DNA of 64,000 nt from NCBI GenBank assembly GCA_963971575.1, contig OZ020624.1, forward strand, positions 2,175,001 to 2,239,000. Reading direction: 5' to 3'. Position numbers and translations under genes: made by a program. Source of the stretch: Liopterus haemorrhoidalis. Taxonomy: Eukaryota > Arthropoda > Insecta > Coleoptera > Dytiscidae. Below the pieces are notes generated by a model. It made no database searches and was not told where the DNA came from. It saw nothing but the letters and a program-made list of their open reading frames with translations. Below, piece after piece: positions 23,201 through 34,040 of the stretch (the stretch's first letter is position 1; every line of letters starts with the position of its first letter).

Positions 23201-26200
23201 AGGGTTTCTTGGTTTCAATAACTAAATCCCAAAAATAGGTCAAAAATTCATTTAAAAAAATATATTTCAAAACAAAAATGTTATTATCTCGATACATGAA
23301 GTACAAGTTTACCCATAAATATGATAATTGTTTATGTTATTTCAGTGATTCATGCATATTTTTATTATCTTTTAACGCGTTTTATTTTAATTTGAAAAGG
23401 TAAGATATGATAAGAGATAAGAAAAACCTATTGCTCTAATTATTTTCACGATTGTTCCAAAATTCAAAAATCACAAATACAGTCACTCAAATCTATATCA
23501 GTATTTTACAAATTTTTAAACCCTTGGTTTTCAATCTTTTTGAAGCCGGGGAACAACACTTTTTTTGCGCGGAACGCTAAACTGTGATATTTTTATTTCT
23601 AATTGCCGGGAACAGTGCCAATCAGGGCCGGATTTTCCTTTAGGCTAACTAGGCTTAAGCCTAGGGCCTCCTAAGTTCAGAGGGCCTCACAATTTAAAAA
23701 GATGCATATGTACTAAAAAAAATTTAAAAATAAGTTATAACTCAAGAAACACAGACCATACGAAGAGTTTTATAATTCACCCGAAATCTAGTTTTTCCCT
23801 TTATAGGTTAACTAGGGCAAATACGTTTTTGAACATGTTTATGGGTAGCAAAAAGTCGATATCTCATTGGGCCTAAGAGATATTAAGGAATCCGTAAAAA
23901 AACATTTCACCAGCGACGTCATATTGATAATATTTGCGAGAATAATTTGTATGAATTTGGTGTGTTTATGCGAACCTGAAGTTGTTCATGCTGTAGGTAT
24001 AGAACTGCCAGTTTTCTATGAGCGATCTGCAATTACCCAGCAGCCAACAAATGATGGTTTCCCCGGAGTACGAAGGCCAATCCCAGTGTCCACCATAGAA
24101 TGGCGCAGCACTACACTGCAACACTTCATCCCCGTCACTGGACTGGACTTCCTCTACGGAGTCCAACAAGTCAACATACAGCAAACAGTTGAATTACACG
24201 ATAGTAAGTAATATCCCCTCAGTATCAAAATGATTGTATTCTTAGTTCAGTATTTGATAGAATACGAAGTATGTAAATTACGTAACCGGACTGATTTTTT
24301 TAAGTTTTTTTATTCGAATAAAATTACAATTCAATATTGTCTCCCTCAAAATAACTTCCTTGGGAAGCCACACAGCGCTGGAGACGGTTCTTCCAATCCT
24401 CATAGAAGTGCTGAAACTCGGATACTGGAATAGCTTTCAGCTGGTCGATTACGGGCGTTTGATTGTTTTCGAGTGTCCCAAAATAACGTCCCTTGAGGTG
24501 ATTTTTCAATCTTGGGAAGAGGAAAAAGTCACAAGGACTCAAGTCAAGCGAATAAGGAGGCTGAGGAGCCACAGGAATGTTTTTACTGCCCAAAACTCGT
24601 TTATTGAAATTGCTGTGTGACAAGGCGCATTGCCATCCCCAATTCATTGGTCAAAATCTGATGAACGGTAGTGTGAGTCAAATTCAACTCTTCCCCGATC
24701 ATTCTGACTGTCAACCGACGATATGAACGCACAATATCCCGGATTCTGTCGATATTTTCATCGGTTCTTGAAGATGAAGGTCTTCTGCTGCGTGATTCAT
24801 CTTCAATCAACTCTCCTCCTTCTGAAAATGCCTTAAACCATCAAAAAACCTGGGTCCTTGACAAAACACTGTCTCCGAAGGCCTGGTGAAGTTTTGCAAA
24901 AGTTTTCGTTGCATTGTGCCCACGGCTTCAAGAGGGCAGTTTTGTGTTATTATTCCTCCGGAACCACTGCGTGGGCCCTTTCGAATACCTCTACTCCTAG
25001 GGTCAACTAATCACTTGTCGATAGTCTTCGGGAACAACCCCCCGGAGTGAAATGCGTCTGAACCCTGTCTGTTCTGAACATGAATATGAAAAATTTATGT
25101 GAAGTGTGAATTTTCACACATTGCAGGGTTTTGCAGGTATATAATAAGTGAAGGCGGCATGCTGAGTGTGTAGGACAAATTTTGCTTTGTAGTAACCACG
25201 GCAAAATGAACGATCTTTTTAAAATAATTTATCGTCTGTTAATCTCAGAGCTTTAAAAACAAATTTTATGTTAAAATATTTTTTTGTTAATTTTAATTCG
25301 AATACCTAATCTCATTATTTAGGTTTCTAAATAAGTGCAGTATTTTTTTTATATAACAAGGTTCATTAAGATTTTGAAAATTGCGCCTATGGCTTTCATT
25401 GGTTGTCTTAAATCATACGCTCCGCCCCTCTGGTTTCGTATAAATGACACATAGAATGAAAATATAATTTCAATTGGTTATTAAATTTACGCTCTTGAAA
25501 ATTAAATTCAAAATTTGCTAAAATATTACTAGAATTTTAACAAATTAATTTAAACAAAATAAAAAATTTAAAAAAAAACAAAAAAAATAATTGACTCCAC
25601 AAGCCAGGAACGAACCTGTGTGTGGTGTATAACAAATCTGTGTAGTTGGCGCGCAACAGAGCCTCTAGACCACCACATGCTTAACAACTCAGCATGTTAT
25701 ATGAGTATAACATGCACATGTTATATGAGTATAACACAAAAAATGCGTTATTTTCCGAAAACATAATCTGATCAAAAATTTCTGTTGTACTATTCCGGTT
25801 CACACCGATGTACATTACTTAGAATTTTTTCAGATTTTTAGTTTAAACCATCTGGGCTACAGGGTGTGGGACAAAAAATTTTTTGCACAATTTTGGCAAA
25901 AATAGCGTCAAAATAATTTATTTTAATTTTAATTTTAATTTTAATCCACGTACTAAGGGCTTTAATTTGATACCCTACTCAGAATTTTAAAAAAATATTT
26001 GTTTTCTCGATGAGCACATATTTGTTTATATTTTTAGGGGGATATGTTTTTTAGATGTTTTAGTATTTTTCCTATGTGCGGGTCAAAGAGTTGTATAAGC
26101 ATGCCAAATTTCAACTCTCTAGGTTTAGCCGTTTGGCTACAATTTTTACCGAACAGACAGACAGACAGACAGACGACAAAATGACGGTATAAGGGTTTTT

Positions 26201-29200
26201 GGGTCATACCTACAAAACCCTAAAAACTCTAAAATTGTCCCATCCAAATTTATAGCTGGTCATTAAAATTGATATTTTCTATTGCAGTGTTATCACAAGT
26301 GGAAAGTGAAAACAGATATACAGTAAAAATACCAGGAGGTGAAACTCTTTACTTGGCAACAGAATCCAGTACTGCTTTTCAACGAATGTGCTTCGGCAGT
26401 TCTCGGCAATTCGTCCTAACCCTTTACGATAGCACGCGGCAACATGCGATGCAATTCGTTCGAAGACTTGCCTGTACCAACTGTCTCCTACCTTGTCGCC
26501 TGCAGGAGATGGCGGTGTGGACACCTCCCGGGAACGTTATAGGAACAGTGAGACAGTGCTTCACTCTCTTCGAACCGGCTTTCATGGTGTTGGATGAAAG
26601 TGATCATCCTTTGTTTAAAATCACAGGACCACCCATGTGTACATGTGCGGCTTATAAAGATGCCTTGTTTAGTGTAAGTATTAACAGAACCGTAACTAGG
26701 CAGTGGCAAAAGCCTGGGGCTCAAATTTAAGTGGAGTGGGGTCTATAAGGGTTTGCCAAATAAGGCAATTAACATAACATTACCAAAAAAGCACCCCAGT
26801 GGCAAGCCCTGGGGAGCGGTAAATTAAATAAAATTATTTTATTACTAGGTTATGACCCGTCAACAATGACGGATTTATAATATCAAATTTTCAATTGTTT
26901 GTATGTGTATTTGGTTTTATTTTTACGTATCTTAATTTCGTCGCCGGTCATCGAATCACGGGACAGGATATCACCAGTTAGACAATCACGACAGAGGCTG
27001 TCACCTGTCAACCAATCAAAAGACAGGGTGTCTCCAGTTAGCCAATCATGAGAACCTTTGAGGAAAAATTGACGTCATAATGTTACCGACATTAAATACA
27101 CACACTTGCTAATTATATAGTTAGATGAACTTTTTAATTCATGAACTTTTTAAGATGGGAAAACGATTCATTTTTACTCAGTAAATTACATTTATATTGT
27201 TAAAATTAAAAATATTTTGAGACGTTAATTTATGACTACGAAACCCTATGGTCTATTTCAAAGTAGAAAAATGTGTGTAAGAAGATAGGAGCTGTTTGTC
27301 CTTGCTTCGGATTGGTTTAAATCGTCATCCCTATTACACTGTAAAAATATTGTTTTTAGTCCAAGTTGACATATGTTCAGTGTCGTACATTGGAAATATA
27401 TATTATTTATATTATTTAATTTTTCTCATATATTTTGTTATTATTTACATATTTAGACTTTTATTTATATTCTTGGCGTAGATTTTATGGAGAAAATTCT
27501 CCATGTAATTTGTTTTTACGCAGTTATATATTTTTTAGGTTATCTGACATATAAATATTTTTTGACACTTGACATTTAACAGATCAAGAGAGAGGACTAA
27601 TGTGAGGCCAAAAGACAGCCCAGCTAATTGTGCCCAAAGAAGAAGTTATTGATATAATTTTTAGACCTTCATATATACATATATTTTTAATTTTTATTTA
27701 CAATAATTATTTAAATAAGAAACTTTAGCTCTGAAGATACATTGTTTGTTTTATTGCTTTGTTTAAACTCTTTTAGCCAAATCTCTCAACTTTTTCGAAT
27801 TTTCCATTAAACTGAATTTATGTCGCATAAATATCGTAAGTGTATTATCTGCCTTGTTTATTTCAATATCTTACTAACCTTTTTTTATATTAAAAAAAAT
27901 CACTTGCTAACCCAGTTGCTACGCCCATGCCCTAGTTGTAACTTATTTTAAATTTCCCGGTATACTGTATTTGATCAGTGTAAATCGTACTCCGTTCGCA
28001 GCGCTATCTACTTTTTTCTACTTTGAAATAGACCATAGACATTTATGTATTTAATTATATTTGTAGACTTAGAGAATAAATCAGCAAAATATTGTTCATA
28101 TCGGTCTAAGGATAGAAGAGTGTCTAAAGTTTCTTTTTTTCTTGCCTACGAAATCCTAGATATTTATATATATAATTATATTTGTAGATTATTAGAGAAT
28201 AAACCTGCAAAATATTGTTCATATCGGTTAAAGGATATAGGCGTGTATAGAGTTTCTCTTTAATGCCTATGAAACCCTAAACATTTCTATATGTAAATTT
28301 AACCGCAGTTTCTTAGAGAATAATTCTGCAAAATATTTTTCATATCTATTATAGGATATAGGAGTGTCCAGAGTTTCTTGTTTATGCCTACAAAACCCTA
28401 GACATGTCTGTAAATAATTATATTTGTAGATTCTTAGAATATAAATCTGCAAAATATTTTTCATATCGATCGTAGGATATAGGATTGTCTAGAATTTCTT
28501 GTTTATGCCTACGAAACCCTAGACATTTCTATATGTTATTTTATTCGCAGTTTCTTAGAGAATAATTCTGCAAAATATTTTTCATATCTATTATAGGATA
28601 TAGGAGTGTCCAGAGTTTCTTGTTTATGCCTACAAAACCCTAGACATGTCTGTAAATAATTATATTTGTAGATTCTTAGAATATAAATCTGCAAAATATT
28701 TTTCATATCGATCGTAGGATATAGGATTGTCTAGAATTTCTTGTTTATGCCTACGAAACCCTAGACATTTCTATATGTTATTTTATTCGCAGTTTCTTAG
28801 AGAATAAATCTGCAAAATACCTCTCAATTAAGAGACCTCAAGAGTCCCCAGTTAGCCAATCACGTGAACCTTAGGAAAAATGACGTCACAGTGTGACACA
28901 GATCACTAACACACGCTAGCTAATTATACCATATATGTACGATTTGCTAAATTTGGCTTTTTAGGGGCGGCATTTCTTGTGTGGCACCTCGGCGCCATAG
29001 TACCTTGGCACGGCTCTGCCGATCATAGAAAATATTCCAGTAAGAATATAATAAGAATAATAAGAGCATCAAGAAGAAAACATTTGTATTTCTACGCTCT
29101 TATTGACCAGAAAATATAGACGTTGAAAAGTTATTAGCGAAATATTTTTATGAATATTTGCATAGGTATATGCACACATTAGGTTGAATAATGGCATATA

Positions 29201-29695
29201 ACAGTAGGCGGTGCGCCTGTAGGATCCTTACACACATGAACTCGATTCTTAGCTGTTAATTTTTCTTCTTCTTCTTCTTCTTCTTCTTCTTCTTTGGGCA
29301 CTATCAGTCAGGTTGACTTTTGGCCTCAATAGATCGAGATGGAGGGCTTACAAAAGCCATCTCGATCTATTCATTGTCAGGTCTTACCAAGTACCCTGTA
29401 TACCAATACTTGTTAGATCTTCGGTTAGCTGATCTCTCCTAGCCTCCAATTGTATTAATATAGTTTTACATCTGTGTATATTTTTCAGATATTTACCGCT
29501 GATGGTAGCATGCAATTAGGAAGTATCAGACACCAATGGGATCAACTGATGGTCGGCTACAACCTATGCGTTTATTTCCCGGAACGCTGTGTGGATAACC
29601 GAGAGAAAGCTTTACTGCTAGCGGCAGCTTTCCTTTTGGAATACATGTACTTTGAACGAGCGAAATCCTCGCGAACTTGTTCTTGCCTATGCTAA
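20286..29695 (+). CDS. Phospholipid scramblase-like protein (4 exons)
   Basis: Exons 20286-20352, 23997-24203, 26288-26673 and 29489-29695 join in phase at GT-AG junctions to give 288 residues. The N-terminus (MSENNNREAI) is short. Exon 2 carries GLDFLYGVQQVNIQQTVEL, exon 3 the beta-barrel core with the cysteine-rich block CTNCLLPCRLQEM and APPG-like TPPGNVIG, exon 4 the C-terminal helix ALLLAAAFLLEYMYFE; all follow the PLSCR order. The family moves phospholipids between membrane leaflets or binds membrane and DNA. The acidic Ca2+ loop normally before the last helix is missing here. AATAAA follows at about 29714. Exons 2-4 are firm; exon 1 rests on phase and splice sites. Introns hold family B, MITE and satellite DNA. 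Confidence 0.85.
20905..21270. mobile_element. MITE in scramblase intron 1
   Basis: ATCCCAGCAAACATT at the left and AATGTTTGCTGGGAT at the right are perfect inverted ends of a 366-bp element with internal GGGCCAGTA repeats. Non-coding. Confidence 0.75.
21285..21750 (+). repeat. Family G repeat with a short ORF, copy 1
   Basis: About 460 bp are repeated on the other strand at 51160-51650. The ORF reads RPFDFKEISNFCSEYSESVQ, then an imperfect duplication LECENVDVDVECENVDV, then CKVLILNVYKKLVSEG and a C-terminal KTTRFTSFLKNR. The start ATG of the other copy is ATT here. The ILNVYKKL part resembles the N-terminal region of some arthropod transposases, but I do not recognise the family with certainty. 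Confidence 0.5.
21950..23040. mobile_element. Non-autonomous element with about 90-bp inverted ends
   Basis: Starts CCTAGGATAATTAAGTAAAG and ends with the inverted equivalent; similarity continues through GGATGCGCTATTCGT and the GTGTGGAAACCC block. The 6-bp sequence TTCGTA flanks both sides (21944-21949, 23041-23046). No coding capacity is visible in 1.09 kb. Confidence 0.8.
23047..23996. other. Scramblase intron 1, 3' part
   Basis: Contains GTATCCGTATCC palindromic repeats (23090-23145) and remnants of hAT ends: TTGGTTTTCAATCTTTTTGA near 23524 and CAGGGCCGGATTTTCC near 23626. No gene. Confidence 0.4.
24300..25010 (-). pseudogene. Mariner-like transposase, catalytic centre deleted
   Basis: On the minus strand the reading starts with the HTH region (LHQAFGDSVLSRTQVF; ESRSRRPSSSRTDENIDRI; RRLTVRMIGEELNLTHTTVH), then jumps to the C-terminal part (PPYSLDLSPCDFFLFPRLKN; FYEDWKNRLQRCVASQGSYF). 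The segment with the first two catalytic acids is missing and frames are broken. It belongs to a different mariner lineage from the copies at 4, 17, 18 and 43 kb. It lies in scramblase intron 2. Confidence 0.8.
25091..26226 (-). mobile_element. Family B element, copy B4
   Basis: Full-length: hairpin end at about 25105 (GTGTGAATTTTCACAC), 240-bp module, tRNA-like cassette, short CAGA microsatellite (26153-26176), and AACCCTAAAAA end. It stops 61 bp before scramblase exon 3. Confidence 0.85.
25593..25680 (-). other. tRNA-like cassette, type 2, inside B4
   Basis: Same type as in B3: on the minus strand TGGTCTAGAGGCTCTG and CAGGTTCGTTCCTGGC, with several differences between the boxes. Immediately outside it 25693-25737 holds a small direct repeat (ATGTTATATGAGTATAACA twice). 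Confidence 0.6.
26935..27060. repeat. Degenerate ~30-bp tandem repeat, four units
   Basis: Units follow the plan GT-x-CAATCA-x-GACAG-x-TGTC-x-CCA (for example GTTAGACAATCACGACAG and GTCAACCAATCAAAAGACAG). The last unit and its 3' flank (GTTAGCCAATCA, TGACGTCA-type motif) reappear at 28848-28935 after the satellite array. Confidence 0.55.
27249..28035. mobile_element. Family K MITE inside the satellite array
   Basis: TGGTCTATTTCAAAGTAG and its inverse bound 787 bp, flanked by TA on each side. A copy in opposite orientation lies at 56531-57347. The flanks join as GAAACCC-TA-GACATTT, which is the satellite junction sequence, showing insertion into a monomer. Short internal ORFs are also in the other copy but are not recognised as protein. 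Confidence 0.85.
28036..28826. repeat. Satellite array, ~118-bp monomer with dimeric order
   Basis: Units start near TAGACAT and carry TTCTTAGARAATA, CTGCAAAATATTTTTCATAT, and TTATGCCTACRAAACCC. About 6.7 units are present. Alternating units differ (GATCGTAGGATATAGG against CTATTATAGGATATAGG), and two consecutive dimers of about 237 bp are almost identical, so the higher-order unit is a dimer. It lies in scramblase intron 3. Confidence 0.85.
29263..29440. repeat. (TTC)n run and repeat fragment
   Basis: A (CTT)n run at 29269-29296 is followed by TTTGGGCACTATCAG and TTTTGGCCTCAA, similar to a segment inside family K (TTTGGGCACAATCAG). A short inverted pair AGATCGAGATGG / CCATCTCGATCT (29331-29373) follows. 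Confidence 0.45.
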
Positions 29696-29990
29696 ACATT
29701 TAAACTAGCAAACAATAAATTAGGTTGAAATATATTTTTATCTCTATGCTGCTGATATTTTTCGATAAAAAGATCGATTCAGAAATTAAGGGGATTGTCA
29801 TTTACATTGTCACAGTGATCTTCTGTCAAAAACTAAAAATATATTTTTTTCAATATACAATTTCATTCACAAATTCACATAAATTAAAATTGTATAGAAA
29901 ACACATAGGTCGCGCGAATAATACAAACCCGTTTGAACTTCTATCGATGATCAGCTATTCGCGTGTGAACCACCCATGTTTACTTCTGAA

Positions 29991-30692
29991 TAGAGATGGG
30001 TCGTTCATGAACGAACCGGCTCACTGAGCCGGCTCAGTACACTGACCGAAGTGACACGGTTCACCAAATTGAAATGAGCCGGCTCACGGCTCACTGTATA
30101 GTTTCAAGGATACGATTGGTCGGGCGATTGTGAGCAGTGACCGGAGTGATCCGGATCTGGATCGATGTCATGTTGAACTTCGCGAGAACTCGGCTTGTAA
30201 TGTATTATCATAAAGTGTATTTTGTCAACAATTTGTAGGGCAGTTTATTTGAAACTAATAGGCTTAGTCTGTATTTTCTTACAACTATACTATATAAAAA
30301 TATTAAAAATATTGCCCAAATCCCAGATGTTCGATTTATAAGGGCAATAAACATCGCCATAAACTTAACACATCTGGTTTAAAATACAGTAGCTACATAA
30401 AGTGAATTGTTTGTTTCAAAAATGTTAGATAAGAGCCGGGGCTAAGCGACGTTCTACCTACGACCGAACGACCGACCGACCTGTGTCTCGGGATCATGTT
30501 TACAGTTCATATATTGCAAGAACCGGCTCTAAGCAAGAGCCGGCTCTAAGCGACGTTCTACCTACGAACTAACGACAGACCTGTGTCTCGGAAACATGTT
30601 TACTTAACCGGATCACTGAGCCGGATCAATGAACCGGCTCAACAAACTGAACGACCTCCACTGATCCGGTTCCGCAAACTGAGCCATCTCTA
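29991..30692. mobile_element. hAT MITE with GAGCCGGCTC repeats
   Basis: TAGAGATGG and CCATCTCTA are the ends; CTTCTGAA is duplicated exactly on both sides (29983-29990, 30693-30700). The inside is full of GAGCCGGCTC palindromes and has a tandem duplication of about 110 bp (TAAGCGACGTTCTACCTACG at about 30443 and 30550). Non-coding. Confidence 0.85.
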
Positions 30693-30700
30693 CTTCTGAA

Positions 30701-31959
30701 TGCTTGAATCAGTCGACCGAATAGGGCCGAGTACTCGCGAAGTATAGTTCGAACGAACACGCTTGCACTGTAACCGTAGCCTTATACTGATTTGAAGTTT
30801 GGGCTGCACAGCGGAAAGACCCCAAAACCAGGAAAATTTTCAGTGGCCTTATTCGTGTCTCTCCAACACATTACCGAAATTAAAATTATTTGTACAGTGT
30901 AAATTGGTGATAAATCAGACGATCCCCTTAAACAGATAAATAATTATAATTAATTTTAATTTATAACTGTAATTTATATTATTTAATGTAATAACATCTT
31001 ATAAGATTCTTAATAAAATAATAAAAAGATTGAAGTGTGAATTTTCACACATTTCAGTGTTTTGTAGGTATTTAGTCAGTGAATGATGATTATTAGAAGG
31101 CCAAACGATGAATGCCTGTCACTACATAACACAATTACAAGTGTTGGTTTTAAATCCTTTAAATCAATAGGCACGACAAGAAGGTTGCAGTTAGATTTTT
31201 TCTACCGTGTATCATATATCTCTAATAATACCATAATATATATTTTAATGCATTTTTTTTGCCCTCCCGCTTAAAAGGTTGCACGGGCCTGCTGTAGTGA
31301 TAAAACTAAACTCGAAACACATATTTTTTTTTTTTGAGTTCCCAAAATTTGATGGCTGTGATAAAGCTGGTTTTGTTTTGTACCTCCTCATATTATGAAT
31401 TGGGATAGTAGCCCCTTTTTCCCAGGTTATGTACCGTCACTGTGTGATTGATTTTAGTTCGAGAAAATACCGCTAGATGGCAGCACATATCTAAAACAAC
31501 CTGACGCGTTTCATATTTTTTAGTAAAATTACAAAAATTTCAATATAAACAATACAATAAATCGAAATGTATTCATGATGTTTAATATGTTTTTATAACT
31601 GTTTTCTATTTGAAAATTAGAATAATTTGCAATAACTAATGGCCAGTTGTGAATAGATAACATTGATTACTCATTGATTATTCTTGGTCTAAGTACAAAA
31701 TGCAATTTAAATTTTATTTTTAGTTTATTACTTTAAAATTGGCACATAGAATAATTGTCAACATAACCTGCGATATTGACGAAAGAAGACAAGATTTTAC
31801 TTATTAAATAATACCCCTTAATAAATTTTTATAAAAAAATACTTATTAAACACTAACTAGCTGTCCCGCTCAGTTTCGCTCGAGGACAAGTAGTTATTAT
31901 TGACCCTGTTGTTATTATTAAAAGTGTAGCAACTTTGGGTTTTAAAATTATAGATTCTT
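30701..31959. other. Intergenic; one family B end fragment
   Basis: 31029-31085 is the hairpin end of family B (GTGTGAATTTTCACAC then GTTTTGTAGGTAT). AGCTGTCCCGCTCAGTTTCG at 31859 looks like a retroelement remnant. No gene. Confidence 0.4.
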
Positions 31960-31969
31960 TTTTTTTTAC

Positions 31970-32441
31970 TTCATCGCAAGTAAATTGGACAGATATTGAA
32001 TCTTGTTTTGAGTTTTTATCTAAAGAACAGCCAGATAGACGACAATTGTCTCTTTGAAGAAATTAGAAGACTGAATATATATTTAAATTCTGAAAAATTA
32101 ATACAATGGGAAAATCAACACGTTGAAATTGATAAAAGATGGGCAGAAATATTCAGCCATTTTAAAAATATATATTTCATATTCCATGTGAAAATTTATT
32201 TATTCTTGTTCAATTTACCTTGTGCTGCCTTGGAACTAATGCAGCAGTTGAAAGAGTTTTTTCAATTGCTAATGATTTTTGGACAAGTGAGAAATCTAGA
32301 TTGAATGCTGATACTCTAGCTGCAGTACTTGCCGTAAAATTTAATATGAAGGATATTTCTTGTTCAGATATTATCAATATATTGTTAGAAGATGATACTT
32401 TGATAAAAAATATTCATTCGATTGATAAAGTACTTGTTTAA
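31970..32441 (+). pseudogene. hAT transposase C-terminal fragment
   Basis: In two frames: CLFEEIRRLNIYLNSEKLIQ and DKRWAEIFSHFKN, then after a frameshift NAAVERVFSIANDFWTSEKS, RLNADTLAAVLAVKFN. NxxVERVFS...W(x)xxxxRL is the signature of the hAT dimerisation domain. N-terminal zinc finger and catalytic parts are absent. Confidence 0.8.
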
Positions 32442-32779
32442 ATAATAATTAATCATTATAAGTTTTTTTCAACAAAGTTTTTATTTTACATTTATCATAT
32501 TATAGTGTATTATTGTTGCAAAGAATAAAATGAAAAAATATTTTTTTTTTACAAAATTTCCTTGTGACCTCCTTTTTATTGTAAAAAAGTTGGTCACCTA
32601 ATTTTTGGTCATACCTACAAAAACCTAAAAAAAAGTATAAAATTAATATAGACATTTCTCGCAAATAATTGCTGTAGTAAATAATCTCTATATCTTTTAA
32701 TTTTAGAGATCTAATCATTGAAAATAAAATTTTGTAATTAAATTAGTCAATAAAAATATTTTTAACAAAACTAAATTTG

Positions 32780-32903
32780 GAAGATTCCAGAAATATCTAT
32801 ACGTTTACCAACTACTAGTTGCGCAGGTCAGGCAACGTATTAAAGTGCATCGCAACAATCGACGACTCTGGATTTTTCTAGAAACGTACATGCGCGTATA
32901 AAA
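32780..32903 (+). promoter_or_regulatory. Heat-shock promoter of sHSP 1
   Basis: A perfect three-unit heat-shock element GAAGATTCCAGAA lies at 32780-32792, a partial one TTCTAGAA at 32876-32883, and a TATA box TATAAAA at 32897-32903, about 90 bp before the start codon. This predicts HSF-driven induction. Confidence 0.75.
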
Positions 32904-32992
32904 GCAGCGCCGAGTTCCAAATGATAACAGTTTATCTGCAACAGTTGTAGAAGTAACATTAAAAGTTTAGTGAACATTACAAGCTGAGTAAA

Positions 32993-33532
32993 ATGGCGAT
33001 GTATTTATTCCGTGATTGGCTCAACGACTTGGAGCGTGAAGCCATGCGTCCACACCGTCTTCTGGACCAACATTTCGGCATGGGGTTATCTCCTGCAGAT
33101 ATGTTGGCACCGCTAACCGTTCCATCACGTCAACGACTCCTGGACAACTACTACAGACCATGGCGAATGGATACTTCAGATGCAGGTTCAACCCTTCACG
33201 TGGACAAAAACAATTTCCGCGTAGATCTGGATGTTCAACAATTCAAACCAGAAGAAATAACGGTCAAAGTAGCGGAAGGGTATGTAACAGTTGAAGGTAA
33301 TCATGAAGAAAAACAAGATGAACATGGTTTTATCTCGAGGAAATTTACCAGAAGATATCTAGTGCCGGAAGGTTTTGATACTAATGCACTAGCTTCCAGC
33401 CTAAGTACAGATGGTGTTTTAACTGTCACTGCTCCGAAATTAGCTGCAATTGAAGGTAATGAGCGTAAAATTCCGATTACACAGACTGGTGGACCTCATC
33501 GTGCTGTTAAACAAGATGAAGAAAAAAAGTAA
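32993..33532 (+). CDS. Small heat-shock protein (HSP20/alpha-crystallin family)
   Basis: A 179-residue intronless ORF. The N-terminus MAMYLFRDWLNDLEREAMRP with HRLLDQHFGMGL is the usual insect sHSP start. Residues about 66-150 form the alpha-crystallin domain: VDLDVQQFKPEEITVKV, EEKQDEHGFISRKFTRRY, and the conserved LSTDGVLTVTAPK strand. The C-terminal extension holds the I-x-I-type anchor (KIPITQTG). Such proteins form oligomers that hold unfolding clients in a refoldable state in the cytosol. The start is fixed by AAAATGG and the upstream TATA. AATAAA signals lie near 33631-33665. It is in tandem with the sHSP gene at 36849. Confidence 0.95.
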   Translation: MAMYLFRDWLNDLEREAMRPHRLLDQHFGMGLSPADMLAPLTVPSRQRLLDNYYRPWRMDTSDAGSTLHVDKNNFRVDLDVQQFKPEEITVKVAEGYVTVEGNHEEKQDEHGFISRKFTRRYLVPEGFDTNALASSLSTDGVLTVTAPKLAAIEGNERKIPITQTGGPHRAVKQDEEKK

Positions 33533-34040
33533 ATCTTTAAACTTAATTTATTTTTGGTTATTTTAGTTAATATTAAATAATGTCTTTAACTGTCTGTTAC
33601 TGATGTTCGACTGATTTTACAAATATTCTTTAATAAAATATTCTGTATGTACTTTGTGTTTAATAAAATGTAAATTAATAATTTGTTTTTTTATTTATAT
33701 TCCGAATTCTCCAAAAAAATAGGTTTATGTGTATAGCCACTTCGACCAGTTTATGCAGTTTATATCTGCATACAGTGGTCCTCATTATTAGGATTTCGTA
33801 AGTATAATCAAGAAATTTATATGCTATCATATGTGTGCCTGTCTGTACGGTAAAAATTGTGACCAAACAGCTGAACTTAACGGTAGGTTTAACACTACAT
33901 ATCCAGGCGATGCGCCACCACCTGGGGCGCTGAGTCAAACTACAGTAATAAATAAATTATTATTATTATTATTAAGGGGCTTCATATTATACCCCACTCA
34001 AAATTTAAAAATATTTATATTTTCGTTAAATACACTACAT
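33533..34040. other. Intergenic with weak family B remnant
   Basis: 33785-33880 retains a diverged part of family B (GTCTGTACGGTAAAAATTGT, CCAAACAGCTGAAC). An ATT trinucleotide run is at about 33948-33974. No gene. Confidence 0.4.

Noticed and set aside
28036..28826. CRISPR-like array
   Set aside because: Units are contiguous ~118-bp satellite monomers with no unique spacers, and the context is a eukaryotic intron.
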